The notes beneath the pieces are model-generated. The model did not search any database, was not told where the DNA came from, and was given only the letters and a program-made list of their open reading frames with translations. 64,000 bases of DNA from Chitinophagaceae bacterium (GTDB taxonomy: Bacteria; Bacteroidota; Bacteroidia; Chitinophagales; Chitinophagaceae): positions 2,108,001-2,172,000 of the forward strand of contig CP065012.1 in assembly GCA_016699815.1 (NCBI GenBank). Direction: 5' to 3'. Of this stretch, positions 9,835 through 17,828 are shown piece by piece (position 1 is the stretch's first letter; every line of letters starts with the position of its first letter). A program made the translations under genes and the position numbers.

Positions 9835-9853
9835 TTTTTTTCTTAAACAAATT

Positions 9854-9873
9854 GTTAGTTAATATTCACTCAC
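9854..9873. promoter_or_regulatory. Probable TetR operator
   Basis: GTTAGTTAATATTCACTCAC: outer half-sites GTTAGT and ACTCAC are inverted repeats with 5 of 6 bases matching around an AT-rich centre. It lies 20 bp upstream of the TetR start codon, where autoregulated TetR operators usually sit. Inferred from symmetry and position only. Confidence 0.5.
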
Positions 9874-9874
9874 A

Positions 9875-10213
9875 AAATTATAAATAAATTTAAAGCAGGC
9901 AAAATTTTTTAAATAATAAAGTTTCGGTAATACTTAAGCCACTTTAGGCAAAGGAAATTTGGCGTTTTGAGATTTGCGAAACATTGGCTATGTGTGTACA
10001 ATTGAAATTCGCCAATTTGAAAAGGTAGAGTATTATATTTTTAAAATCGTAAGATTTTAATTGCTGTTCACAATCATTGTGTTTTTCCAAAAATTCCTGG
10101 GTGTTTTCTTAGTAATTAAGCTCAACTCTCTTAGTTTGTCAATAGTAAAGAATAGTTACCAAATTGGGATATTTTCTTTTTGTTACAATCGTTTAAGGGT
10201 AAGAATCGTATTT
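9875..10213. other. Intergenic boundary between chromosome and cassette array
   Basis: No convincing gene. It holds a perfect 8-bp hairpin TTAAAATC-GTAA-GATTTTAA (10042-10061) and a looser pair AAATTTGGCG / CGCCAATTT around 9960-10017. A 86-codon rightward frame at 10061 runs into the attC-like element and is not credible. This stretch is the distal edge of the array. Confidence 0.5.
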
Positions 10214-10410
10214 CTGCCAACGGTACGCATTGGCGATGGCGGGGAATTCGTTGTTCGTCCAGCCTGGTACAAATGCCCAATTGAAAAACTAGAGTTGAAG
10301 TTAAGAACTAAAGCTGAATAAAGAACGTAGAGCCGGAACCGCTGCTGATAGTAGCACATAGCTGATGTTTCATTGTCCAGCCCTGCATTTGCAAATACTT
10401 TTGTTGTAGG
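10214..10410 (-). repeat. attC-like site 1 (distal end of array)
   Basis: 197 bp. Left core CTGCCAACG, inner arm GCATTGGCGATGGCGGGG; right arm CCCTGCATTTGCAAATAC, right core GTTGTAGGC. The right core matches the reverse complement of the left core of site 2 in 8 of 9 bases across the intervening protease gene. The left core has no partner to its left, as expected at the end of an array. Confidence 0.75.
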
Positions 10411-10420
10411 CTGGGCTTCT

Positions 10421-11974
10421 CTATCTTGGTTTTAATGTTATTAGTAACTGATAGTTGTTATTTTCTACTTTATGAATTTCAACTGTCATTGGCGCTTCTA
10501 TATTGTCAAAGACTTCATTGTCATTGTATAAAAAAACATTTCTCCACCTGTCAGTATCTTTATTAAACTCTTTTTTGGGGAATAATCTTATTGCTCTTTT
10601 ATTTGGCAGTTCAGGATACTCAACAGTGTAAATAAGTAATTTATCGCCTTCTGAAAACATTTTTTCTCCTTTGCCCGCAAAAAATTGTTCTGTTCCTTGA
10701 ACATCTTGACAAATCTCAATTCCCCATAGTTTTGATGGTAGTTCAAGACTGTCTTTGGTTACTCTTTTATCTGGTATCAGTACAACATTAATTCCTTTTT
10801 TAGCCGAAAGTGGTGTTAGGGTAACACTATAGGAATGTTGGTTTGTTAAGTAAATTACCTTGGGATCATCTTTAACAAACGGAAGCCACCCATAACGGTA
10901 ATGATGATAACCTATAAAACTTGTTGCTAAGTGACTATCTCCCATCATATCAAAACCCATCATTTCTTCATCGTACCAATTAAAAGGTGGAAATGCGTAT
11001 AATTCATTAGTGCCATAGCTATGCCCAATTTCATGCATCAAAGCAGTATATTTTTTTGTGTAATGATTGGGCAAAAACGTAATCATAGTATTCATTCCTT
11101 TGTAATGAATTTCGTGATTACCACAAGGAATATCTTTAGCCCACTTATCTGCAATTTCAGGATTACTCAATATTACAGCAATTGAATTATTAATAAAAGT
11201 ATCTAAATTGAAAGCAGAATTTAATGCAGCAGCACAATCTTTTGTATAGTCCTGCCAATTCCAATAACTGTCTGTACTGTCTGTTGGAAAATAATATGCA
11301 GATGTTTTTGGAAGAGTGACCCACTTTTTTGAAAGTAGAGGTTCAACAGTAAGATTTATAGCTTTGCCTTGCTGCGCAAAAGATTTTTCTAATGTACCAT
11401 TGCTTGTAACTACACTCCAAATGCTGTCAAAGTTTTTGGTTATTGCTTTTGCGTCAGCCCAATCTACAAACAATACATAAAGTTTAAGTTTATTAGTTGG
11501 ATTTACAAAGCCTTTGGTAAATGGTCCTTCACTTCCTGCATATAACAGTGGCGGTTTTAAGGAATTGGCTTTTAATGCAAAGTTCTCCCACAATATAGTT
11601 TTCTTAGAGCTTATGATTTTTAATATTCCATCATTTCCAACAATTAGTTTTGATGAAGTTGGAAATTTTGTAAATGACTGCCAAACTATAGAATCGTTCT
11701 TATAAAAGAGAATGTTTCCATTTTTTAATACCAACTTGTTTACTTTACTCTTAGGTAATATTGAGCCTTCGTCATTTGAATTCCAAATTATTAAACCTTG
11801 TTTTTTTATTGTGAAAGTTGATTTTCCAAAGGAAGCTGTAATTTGTCTGTCCTTTGAATATAAAATTTGTCCCAATACAAAACTCTCATTGTTACTTACA
11901 AAATACTTTTTATTTTGTGCAAAAGTTGTTAAGGCAAATAGTAGTGATAAAATTAGAGTACTAGAATTCTTCAT
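10421..11974 (-). CDS. Secreted B-lectin / M6-like metalloprotease
   Basis: 517 residues from ATG 11974, which starts the signal peptide MKNSSTLILSLLFALTTFAQ; the frame continues upstream but without a signal. Residues about 20-135 repeat a bulb-type lectin pattern (NNESFVLGQ ... NGNILFYKNDSIVWQSF ... NDGILKIISSKKTILWENF). The catalytic part carries HEIGHSYGTNELY (first His about residue 314), the zinc HExxHxxGxxxLY motif of M6-type immune-inhibitor-A proteases, followed by a Met region (GFDMMGDS). An extracellular, carbohydrate-binding protease is likely. It is the last cassette of the array; its stop is 11 bp from site 1. Confidence 0.82.
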   Translation of the reverse strand: MKNSSTLILSLLFALTTFAQNKKYFVSNNESFVLGQILYSKDRQITASFGKSTFTIKKQGLIIWNSNDEGSILPKSKVNKLVLKNGNILFYKNDSIVWQSFTKFPTSSKLIVGNDGILKIISSKKTILWENFALKANSLKPPLLYAGSEGPFTKGFVNPTNKLKLYVLFVDWADAKAITKNFDSIWSVVTSNGTLEKSFAQQGKAINLTVEPLLSKKWVTLPKTSAYYFPTDSTDSYWNWQDYTKDCAAALNSAFNLDTFINNSIAVILSNPEIADKWAKDIPCGNHEIHYKGMNTMITFLPNHYTKKYTALMHEIGHSYGTNELYAFPPFNWYDEEMMGFDMMGDSHLATSFIGYHHYRYGWLPFVKDDPKVIYLTNQHSYSVTLTPLSAKKGINVVLIPDKRVTKDSLELPSKLWGIEICQDVQGTEQFFAGKGEKMFSEGDKLLIYTVEYPELPNKRAIRLFPKKEFNKDTDRWRNVFLYNDNEVFDNIEAPMTVEIHKVENNNYQLLITLKPR

Positions 11975-12013
11975 TACGTGATGTGTTTGTAGTGCTAGAG
12001 TTTTGTCAGCCTT

Positions 12014-12213
12014 GCTTACAACGTCCATGCATTTATGCAGGACTGGAAATAGAATTCCTGTCGCCCGGAACCGCTGCCAAATTTATAACTAAAAGTTCAT
12101 TGTTAATACTATCGCTCAATAAAGTTCCTTCAGCCCGGACTGCTGTTGAAAGATGTACCACTGCTCATTGTTAGCACTTTAGCCAGGCTTGCATAAATAC
12201 GAATGTTGCCTGC
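12014..12213 (-). repeat. attC-like site 2
   Basis: 200 bp. Left core GCTTACAACG with arm CATGCATTTATGCAGGAC; right arm CCAGGCTTGCATAAATAC, right core GTTGCCTGC. The inner arms pair although they differ from those of other sites. The right core matches site 3's left core in only 7 of 9 bases, one of two weak pairs in the array. Confidence 0.75.
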
Positions 12214-12276
12214 TGTGTCCTAGATCATTTTCAAGTAAGTTGAAAATCCACGAAGATAGTTTTAGTTATAAGTGTC

Positions 12277-12687
12277 TTAGAAATTAAATTTTAGCGATAA
12301 GGTTGCTGTAGAATGTAATGTTAGCCCTGTGTTTGTTGGAACAGGGTTTTGTTGAATTTCGAAATATGTAGAAGCATTCATTGCTTTTCTTTTATTCCGT
12401 TTCGAAGCGATAAATAAAGGAATACTTCCAAGCATTGATGCGCTACCAATAGAGAGCGCTACAAGATAGGGGGTTTCGGACTTAGACCAATCACTACTCA
12501 CATCCAATATAGCCGCTCCAGCTGCGACTGCAGTGCCTCCTCCAAGCAATATCCAGGCAGTCTTTTTTTGAGTTTTACTTTTTTTTAGGTAGTCTTGACG
12601 GGTTAATGGCTGGTTAGGATTTATTTGTTGACCCAATGCATTTGCAGTCACAAAAAGCAACATTGCGTAAATAATAATCTTTTTCAT
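12277..12687 (-). CDS. Hypothetical exported membrane-anchored protein
   Basis: 136 residues from ATG 12687, which begins a signal peptide (MKKIIIYAMLLFVTANALGQ). The mature part starts PLTRQDYLKKSKTQKKTAWI followed by two Gly/Ala-rich hydrophobic segments (LLGGGTAVAAGAAIL; YLVALSIGSASMLGSIPLFI) and a short C-terminal domain. Small Bacteroidota proteins of this layout are common and uncharacterised. It is the only gene of its cassette. Confidence 0.65.
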   Translation of the reverse strand: MKKIIIYAMLLFVTANALGQQINPNQPLTRQDYLKKSKTQKKTAWILLGGGTAVAAGAAILDVSSDWSKSETPYLVALSIGSASMLGSIPLFIASKRNKRKAMNASTYFEIQQNPVPTNTGLTLHSTATLSLKFNF

Positions 12688-12730
12688 AACAGGTGAGTTT
12701 AAGTTTAAAAATAGCGCCCTAATAAGCATT

Positions 12731-12880
12731 GCAGCTAACGTTCGAGGCTTGCCGCAGGGCTGGTATTTTATGACTGTCCGCCCGGCAACTGAAGCCGATT
12801 GAAAAACTGATGTTGAAGTTATGAACTAAAGCTGAATAATGAACGTCCAGCCCTGCTTTTGCAAATACTTTTGTTGGCAG
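12731..12880 (-). repeat. attC-like site 3
   Basis: 150 bp, intermediate in length. Left core GCAGCTAACG, right core GTTGGCAG. The two halves look like different types: left GGCTTGCCGCAGGGCTGG, right CCAGCCCTGCTTTTGCAAAT. This and the poor match of its cores to sites 2 and 4 suggest a hybrid site or loss of a cassette here. Confidence 0.65.
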
Positions 12881-12912
12881 AAGTATGGAAAAGGTTATTA
12901 TTTGTTAAAGAA

Positions 12913-12938
12913 AGCAGGCGGTTATTTGTCCGCCCGCT
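12913..12938 (-). terminator. Hairpin after the small membrane gene
   Basis: AGCAGGCGG-TTATTTGT-CCGCCCGCT: 8 of 9 pairs, about 15 bp beyond the stop at 12954 on the leftward strand and followed there by a moderately T-rich stretch. Probable intrinsic terminator of the two-gene cassette. Confidence 0.55.
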
Positions 12939-12953
12939 ACCTTTTGTAATTTT

Positions 12954-13130
12954 CTATTTTACATTTTTTCTATTGAGCAATTTATACACCGCTAGTACTG
13001 ATAGGATAAAGCCATTAATTATGAACATCCATTTGTATCGATATAGTTTGGGGTCGAAAAACTCGGCCATTAAGGAGATGCCGACTATTAGAAGTAGAAT
13101 AGAAAAAATGATATCACTTGACTTTTTCAT
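12954..13130 (-). CDS. Small two-helix membrane protein (58 aa)
   Basis: Read directly from the sequence: MKKSSDIIFSILLLIVGISL, then AEFFDPKLYRYK, a second hydrophobic stretch WMFIINGFILSVLAV and a basic tail YKLLNRKNVK. Two transmembrane helices with a short loop. It begins 5 bp after the stop of the preceding secreted-protein gene, so the two form a unit; a terminator hairpin follows. An immunity or export-helper role beside a secreted peptide is possible but unproven. Compare the same-sized gene at 16496-16672. Confidence 0.6.
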   Translation of the reverse strand: MKKSSDIIFSILLLIVGISLMAEFFDPKLYRYKWMFIINGFILSVLAVYKLLNRKNVK

Positions 13131-13729
13131 AAACTCTAATATTGCGGAAGTAAATCCAAATTACTATTCCTGATACATGACACTCCACAGGCAACAGAAA
13201 TTGAAAATGAGCCAGCACCAACGCCACGAGGTTGTGCAAACCCAGATGCTGCGTTTGTACCCATTAACAATGTTTGACAAGTTGTATTCTGAAAGCATGC
13301 TATATGGGCATCGCTTACACAATCTTGTGTACATGACCACCATGACCTCTCGAGTTGAGTTCGGTCGACATCATAAGAGCTACTCGGTTCAATTGTAGAA
13401 TTAATGACAACCCCGCTATCAACAGTAATTGAGCCTAAATCGACATTATCGTAAGAAGTGAAATGATTCGTATAACTACCGTCTGTATTTTGCGTTGGTT
13501 TTACAATGCAATGAAAGACACGTCTATCTTCAAGAAGAAGACTGATTAGGCCTCCACTTTCTATTCCATTGTTATATATTTTCGTGTAGTAGAACTGGTA
13601 GATATTTGTATCTTTATACATATCATAATATGTTGTCGTAGAATAATCAATAAATTCATTTGATGTGTCCTGTTGTTGTAAGCTCCCCCTTTTTAGTACA
13701 CTTCAAAAGTAGAAAAATAGTTTCATTAT

Positions 13730-14596
13730 TTAATTGTTTGTTTGTTCCTGCTGTTGGGCGTAGTGGAGCGGAGGCGTAGCCGAAGCGTAACGGAGCCCAA
13801 CAGCAGGAATATTTTTTTGTGCATACTTTTCTCTATACATTTTTGGAGATAACCCTCCCAGTGCATCATGAGGCCTTAGGCAATTATAATCATCCACCCA
13901 TATTTGTGTAACCTCTCTCACTTCATCAATATTATCAAACAGATAGGCATCTAAAATGCCTCCTCTGTATGTTTTATTAAATCGTTCTATATAGGCGTTT
14001 TGAGTAGGCTTGCCTGGTTGTATGTATTTAAACTCAATCTCATTGGCTATACTCCATGCCTGCGCCAGTTTTGCTACAAACTCAGGACCATTATCCATCC
14101 GTATTTTTTGTGGCTTGCCATAGCGGTTAATTAAATGTTTAAGCACCCAAATTACCCTGCTGCTTTTTAATGAATAGTCTGTTTCAATAAATAATACTTC
14201 ACGGTTATAATCGTCTATTACATTAAATGATCTAAACTTAGTGCCGTTGCTAAGTGCGTCACTCATAAAATCTATACTCCAGGTTTGTGTAAAACAGTCA
14301 GGTATAGCCAATGCTTCTTTTACTCTTGCTGGCAACCGTTTCTTTATTTTACGGCGCAGTGGCAATCCCATCTGTTTATAAACTCTGTGTAATTTTTTAT
14401 GATTAACAATGGTGCCACTATTTCTAATGCGGCCATAACACTTCCAAAAGCCTTCCACAGGGCTTTGTTTAGCAAGCTCTTCCAGTCGCTGAATTAGGTT
14501 ACCATCATTTTTAATGGAATGATACTGCAGGCTGCTCCTGCTTAGTTTTATTAATCGACACGCCTTGCCGATGTCTTTTGGTCGTTCTAAACGCAC
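13730..14596 (-). CDS. IS3-family transposase OrfB (DDE catalytic part)
   Basis: 288 residues from the first in-frame ATG; more naturally made as an OrfAB fusion after a -1 frameshift. Catalytic triad motifs: WSIDFMSDAL (D), RMDNGPEF (D) and NAYIERFNKTYR (E), plus the N-terminal HTH_21 region (KACRLIKLSRSSLQY). The last about 20 codons are formed by a palindrome that has the look of a later insertion. Confidence 0.9.
   Translation of the reverse strand: MRLERPKDIGKACRLIKLSRSSLQYHSIKNDGNLIQRLEELAKQSPVEGFWKCYGRIRNSGTIVNHKKLHRVYKQMGLPLRRKIKKRLPARVKEALAIPDCFTQTWSIDFMSDALSNGTKFRSFNVIDDYNREVLFIETDYSLKSSRVIWVLKHLINRYGKPQKIRMDNGPEFVAKLAQAWSIANEIEFKYIQPGKPTQNAYIERFNKTYRGGILDAYLFDNIDEVREVTQIWVDDYNCLRPHDALGGLSPKMYREKYAQKNIPAVGLRYASATPPLHYAQQQEQTNN
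13745..13809. repeat. Long palindrome inside the transposase 3' end
   Basis: Perfect 15-bp arms TTCCTGCTGTTGGGC / GCCCAACAGCAGGAA enclose a G+C-rich centre with the GGAGCGGAGGCGTAGCCGAA wording seen in dispersed palindromic repeats. It is more G+C-rich than its surroundings and alters the OrfB C-terminus. Confidence 0.6.
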
Positions 14597-14628
14597 TGCC
14601 TGAACAATGCATTTTTTATCGCAAGGCT

Positions 14629-14895
14629 TTAAAACTTTTTTTCAATAATCCATTTAGCAGTGTCAAGCTCCATCGCCAGATTGGCGTACATCCGTTTTAA
14701 CCGGCTGTTTTCTTCTTCCAGTTCTTTTATTCGTTTTAATTCGGTGGCCTCCATACCTCCATAGCGTTGCCGCCACTTGTACAACGTTGCCTTGCTTAAA
14801 CCATGCTCCCGGGTAATTTCTTCTGCGGTTTTGCCATTGTCAAACTCTTTAAGAATGCCTGCAATCTGGGCAGGACTGAATGTGCTTCTTTTCAT
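14629..14895 (-). CDS. IS3-family OrfA (HTH protein)
   Basis: 88 residues: helix-turn-helix (MKRSTFSPAQIAGILKEF ... HGLSKATLYKWRQRYGG) followed by a leucine-zipper-like coil (LKRIKELEEENSRLKRMY). Ends WIIEKKF. The bases GAAAAAAAGTTTTAA contain A_AAA_AAG in the zero frame, a classic -1 slippery heptamer leading into orfB. Confidence 0.9.
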   Translation of the reverse strand: MKRSTFSPAQIAGILKEFDNGKTAEEITREHGLSKATLYKWRQRYGGMEATELKRIKELEEENSRLKRMYANLAMELDTAKWIIEKKF

Positions 14896-15135
14896 CTTTT
14901 ACGTTTTTTAAAGTTACAAAATGTGTCTACTTTTAAAACGTACTATTTTTGGGGGAGCTTACACAACAATACCTTTTCAGAATAATTTTCAGGTTTGAAT
15001 TTATTTTGCAATTCTTCTAATGTATAGTTTTGGACGTAGGAAATTGTCCAAATAGACATAAAGATTAATAAGGAAAATATTTTTTTCATATAATTAAAAA
15101 GTTTTTATTTTTTGCAGTTTGTTTAGCTACACTTA

Positions 15136-15270
15136 CCGCTAACGTTTTGCGGGTTTAAGAAGTTGGCGATTTCGGAGCACAAAACTGTCAAGCCACCACA
15201 AATGTTGATGCGAGGTAGAATGTTCAATTAACCACTGATTCGCCAATTTCTTAAACCCGCTGTTAGCGGT
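15136..15270 (-). repeat. attC-like site 4
   Basis: 135 bp, short class. Left core CCGCTAACG with arm TTGCGGGTTTAAGAAGTTGG; right arm CCAATTTCTTAAACCCGC, right core GTTAGCGGT. The right core is identical to the complement of site 5's left core (9 of 9). Confidence 0.8.
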
Positions 15271-15290
15271 TCGGGCTTCTCCTTCGGTCG

Positions 15291-15944
15291 TCATAGTTGC
15301 CGGAATTGGTCAGCGTTAATAATGTTTTGAAGCAGGCTGTATGAAGCCGAAGGTGCTGTCCGTGAAGATGGGTGATAGAAGTCAATTACTTTGGCGTTTT
15401 TGTGTCTGCCGATTGCAACACCATAACCACTATTGACCCAATTAACTTCTGGAAAAAGTCCGTTGCGAAGTTCTTTCCAAGAAGTTCCTGTAATAATGAT
15501 GTCGGGAGAAATGATGTCAATTTGTTGATGCAAAAAGTCAAAGTTTTTTCCTAAATGCTCAATCATTCGGTCGTATTCAGAGTTGCCAAGTCCTCCCGAT
15601 TTTTTGATATTCATAAACGCAATACTTTGGATTGCCTTATGAGCAGAACCTTTGTTTGCCCAAATGTCGTCATACTGTGGAAAGCTATTGAGCAGTCCGT
15701 AACTCCATTCGGAAATGCGATAAGAAAAAGTGTAAGCAATTTCTTCACGCCACCATACTCTAAAATCCCCTGCGTCTTGTTTTGGATTGTTCGGCTCTTT
15801 CGCAATAAACAAAATTTTTGTCGGTGCGGAAACATATTGCGGTTCGTCCACAATGCCGTCTTTAACAAACTTTCCTTGATATTCAGGAATAGCTTTTTCC
15901 CACCTGTCAAAAAGGTCGTTAAGTAACTCCGTCTTGCTCGTCAT
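15291..15944 (-). CDS. Uracil-DNA-glycosylase-fold-like protein
   Basis: 217 residues from ATG 15944, which lies just after the stop of the upstream gene; the longer frame overlaps that gene. Motifs along the chain (ILFIAKEPNNPKQ, SIAFMNIKKSGG, PDIIITGTSW, VIDFYHPSSR) have the order and spacing of the alpha/beta UDG superfamily, but the canonical GQDPY and HPSP motifs are not present as such. It could be a base-excision-like or unrelated enzyme. Two-gene cassette with the zinc-ribbon protein. Confidence 0.5.
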   Translation of the reverse strand: MTSKTELLNDLFDRWEKAIPEYQGKFVKDGIVDEPQYVSAPTKILFIAKEPNNPKQDAGDFRVWWREEIAYTFSYRISEWSYGLLNSFPQYDDIWANKGSAHKAIQSIAFMNIKKSGGLGNSEYDRMIEHLGKNFDFLHQQIDIISPDIIITGTSWKELRNGLFPEVNWVNSGYGVAIGRHKNAKVIDFYHPSSRTAPSASYSLLQNIINADQFRQL

Positions 15945-15951
15945 TGTCCGC

Positions 15952-16161
15952 TTAACCAAGTCCACCTTGAATTTCAATTTTTTGTTGGTTGCCACATTTT
16001 GAGCAACGGAATGATGAAGTTGATTTTGAACTTGATGATGAAGAAGCAGTCATTGTCGTTGTGCTGCTGCTCACATTACCACATTTCTCACATTTCTGTT
16101 TGTAAGAAATTCGCAGTCCGTCTTTTTTAACGATGACTGCTCCTTGAAGTGCTACTGGCAT
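15952..16161 (-). CDS. Small zinc-ribbon protein
   Basis: 69 residues from ATG 16161 (a TTG three codons earlier is possible). Two CxxC knuckles (CEKCG and CSKCG) are separated by a Ser/Thr-rich linker, giving a four-Cys zinc ribbon. Its stop is 7 bp from the start of the following UDG-like gene, so they are co-transcribed. Nucleic-acid or protein binding is likely; the partner is unknown. Confidence 0.65.
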   Translation of the reverse strand: MPVALQGAVIVKKDGLRISYKQKCEKCGNVSSSTTTMTASSSSSSKSTSSFRCSKCGNQQKIEIQGGLG

Positions 16162-16243
16162 AATTGTCAATTTTTATTTTGCCTGCCTACTCTGTTCGGT
16201 TTTCGGCTTCCCCGTTTTTGGTCGGAACTGTCGTCACAGCCTG

Positions 16244-16441
16244 ACCGCTAACGTTCGAGTATTTGCGAAGGCGGGGAATTCATTGTTCGTCTGCCCGGTA
16301 CAAATGCCCAATTGAAAAACTGAAGTTGAAGTTATGAACTAAAGCTGAATTTTGAACGTCGAGCCCGAACTGCTGCTGATGCTTGCATAGCGCTGATGTA
16401 ACATTGTCTAGCCCTGCTTTTGCAAATACTTTTGTTGGCAG
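16244..16441 (-). repeat. attC-like site 5
   Basis: 198 bp. Left core ACCGCTAACG, arm GTATTTGCGAAGGCGGGG; right arm CCCTGCTTTTGCAAATAC, right core GTTGGCAG followed by AAGT. The right core pairs for 10 bases with site 6's left core across the lipoprotein gene. Confidence 0.85.
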
Positions 16442-16456
16442 AAGTAATTTATAAAA

Positions 16457-16490
16457 TAGTCGCTTGAATGATTTTAAATTCAAGCGACTA
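16457..16490 (-). terminator. Intrinsic terminator after the 58-aa membrane gene
   Basis: Perfect 13-bp stem TAGTCGCTTGAAT / ATTCAAGCGACTA with an 8-base loop, followed on the leftward strand by TTTTATAAATT. It lies 6 bp after the stop at 16496 and just before site 5. Confidence 0.8.
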
Positions 16491-16495
16491 TAAGT

Positions 16496-16672
16496 TTAAA
16501 GAGAATATTTTAATATTTTTTCAGCAAAAATAGAAATAACTGCACAAGTTGCAAGTATTAAATAAACCCAATTTTTAACATTCAGTTTTTCTTTGTATTT
16601 TATTAGCTCATAATATTTTATTAAAAGTACTGGAGTTAATAAAAGTGCAAATATAAAAGGAAACATATTCAT
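16496..16672 (-). CDS. Small two-helix membrane protein (58 aa)
   Basis: Read directly: MNMFPFIFALLLTPVLLIKY, a charged loop YELIKYKEKLNVKN, a second helix WVYLILATCAVISIFA and tail EKILKYSL. Two transmembrane segments, same length and layout as the gene at 12954-13130 but no evident sequence identity. It starts 19 bp after the stop of a lipoprotein gene and is followed by a strong terminator, so the pair is a self-contained unit. The role is unknown. Confidence 0.6.
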   Translation of the reverse strand: MNMFPFIFALLLTPVLLIKYYELIKYKEKLNVKNWVYLILATCAVISIFAEKILKYSL

Positions 16673-16690
16673 TATTTAAAAGTTTATATA

Positions 16691-17407
16691 TTAACCCCAC
16701 ATACAATCTACAAAGCTTCCTATGGCAATTGCTGCTCCAAACCATCCTAAGTACCGTGTTGCTACTTTTCCTACGGCTCTTAAAATAACTTGGCGTGAAG
16801 CACCTGCCCAGTTTGCACCTAATTCTGCTAAAGCTGTGAATCCTAAAGCCTGAAAAATACAATTTGCAACTTTTGTAGTTTGAATATTACTTATACCAAC
16901 CTGCATTTTTAAATCCATTAAACTGTTAGCTGCATGAATTAATTTATAATTTTCCCCTTGTGATTCTAGTTCCGAAACTATATCACTATATCCTTCGTTA
17001 ATTAAATAGGTTCTAGCTGAAGTAATTGCAGAAGAAATGCTACTACAAGTATGAAAAAATGTTTCTTGACCAGAAGAAGAAGCAGATCTAAAAGGACCGC
17101 CAATGATAAGATTTTCCGGATCTTGATATAACCCATAAGTATTTCCTCCACTAGATAAACATGTATATGGGAGTGGAATTGGTTCAGGCTCTGGTTCGTT
17201 CTTTGCCATTGGTTTTTTTAAACTTCTTGCAATAGCAATAAGACTGGCTTTGTAAATTTCGTCATTTTGCCCCCATTTCGGAGACTCGATATTCGGGTTT
17301 GAAGGAACCTCCATTGTGGAAATAGGTTTTAAGTCCTTATCCTTTTTGCAAGAATTCAAAGAAAGAATTGCAAAAATTAATACAGTTAGTGAAAATAATC
17401 TACGCAT
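16691..17407 (-). CDS. Lipoprotein with hydrophobic Gly/Ala-rich C-terminus
   Basis: 238 residues. Lipoprotein signal (MRRLFSLTVLIFAILSLNSC). The middle is Ser-rich with two Cys; the last 60 residues are amphipathic and Gly/Ala-rich (CIFQALGFTALAELGANW ... AVGKVATRYLGWFGAAIAIG ... CMWG), unusual for a soluble lipoprotein and reminiscent of membrane-active peptides. No family recognised. The adjacent 58-aa membrane protein could protect the cell or help export; this is a hypothesis only. Confidence 0.6.
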   Translation of the reverse strand: MRRLFSLTVLIFAILSLNSCKKDKDLKPISTMEVPSNPNIESPKWGQNDEIYKASLIAIARSLKKPMAKNEPEPEPIPLPYTCLSSGGNTYGLYQDPENLIIGGPFRSASSSGQETFFHTCSSISSAITSARTYLINEGYSDIVSELESQGENYKLIHAANSLMDLKMQVGISNIQTTKVANCIFQALGFTALAELGANWAGASRQVILRAVGKVATRYLGWFGAAIAIGSFVDCMWG

Positions 17408-17580
17408 TTTTTTAAAAAATTAATTTATTCCTACCTCCAGATTTGGCACTGTGTCGGATTATTCTGCCCGTTAGCAGTTAGAATTTCACTCTTGCATATT
17501 CTGTCGAAGTAATTATTGTTTCAGGGTTTCTTAATGTCCTGCATTTTACTTTCAAAGTTAGAAAAGTAGCTATTTTATTT

Positions 17581-17776
17581 CTGCCAACGGTACGGCTTGG
17601 CGATGTGGCGGCATTTGAAAATCGTCAGACCGAACCGAAGCCGAATAGAATTACTAATGATGAAGATAAGTACAAAAGCTCAATAGTAAAAGTCCAGCCC
17701 GGACTGCTGCTGATAGCGAATAAAAAGCTGATGAAATGCACGTCAGCCCTGCTATTGCCAATGCGCTTGTTGGCAG
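17581..17776 (-). repeat. attC-like site 6
   Basis: 196 bp. Left core CTGCCAACG, right core GTTGGCAG. Its body is nearly identical to site 16 (27 kb away) although the cores differ. A spurious rightward frame at 17605 is only a translation of this element. Confidence 0.85.
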
Positions 17777-17787
17777 AAGTAAAGGAA

Positions 17788-17816
17788 AGGTGCTACAATT
17801 TAATTTTGCAGCACCT
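17788..17816 (-). terminator. Hairpin after the 17829 gene
   Basis: AGGTGCT(A)CAA ... TTG(C)AGCACCT, 10 pairs with one bulge position, T-rich on the leftward exit side. It lies 13 bp beyond the stop at 17829 and 12 bp from site 6. Confidence 0.65.
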
Positions 17817-17828
17817 CTGGAATAGTCA

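Larger units (their letters stand above)
13677..14963 (-). mobile_element. IS3-family insertion sequence, type 2 (1287 bp)
   Basis: Imperfect terminal inverted repeats start TGTAAGCTCCCCC on both sides. Two overlapping-phase genes, orfA and orfB, are read leftwards. Flanks are CCTGTTGT and CAACAATACC, which give no direct target duplication. The element is single-copy in this window and related to, but clearly different from, the 1302-bp IS found three times. Confidence 0.9.
13136..15089 (-). pseudogene. Secreted Cys-rich protein gene split by an IS3-family element
   Basis: The 5' part (14964-15089, 42 codons) starts MKKIFSLLIFMSIWTISYVQ, a signal peptide, and ends at the IS. The 3' part (13136-13676) continues QQDTSNEFIDYSTTTYYDMY and closes with a Cys-rich, Gly/Ser-rich tail (WWSCTQDCVSDAHIACFQ ... 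GVGAGSFSISVACGVSC ... DLLPQY). No direct target duplication is visible beside the IS, and exact rejoining would need removal of 1 or 4 bases, so that both parts belong to one gene is likely but not proven. The function is unknown; the tail resembles small secreted Cys-containing peptides. Confidence 0.6.

Noticed and set aside
10061..10321. 86-codon rightward ORF at the edge of the array
   Set aside because: Its second half is the attC-like site 1; no family features or signal.
13670..14970. Target duplication for IS type 2 from GTTGT / CAACA flanks
   Set aside because: These flanks are inverse complements, not direct repeats, so they are not a target duplication; the insertion may have been altered afterwards.
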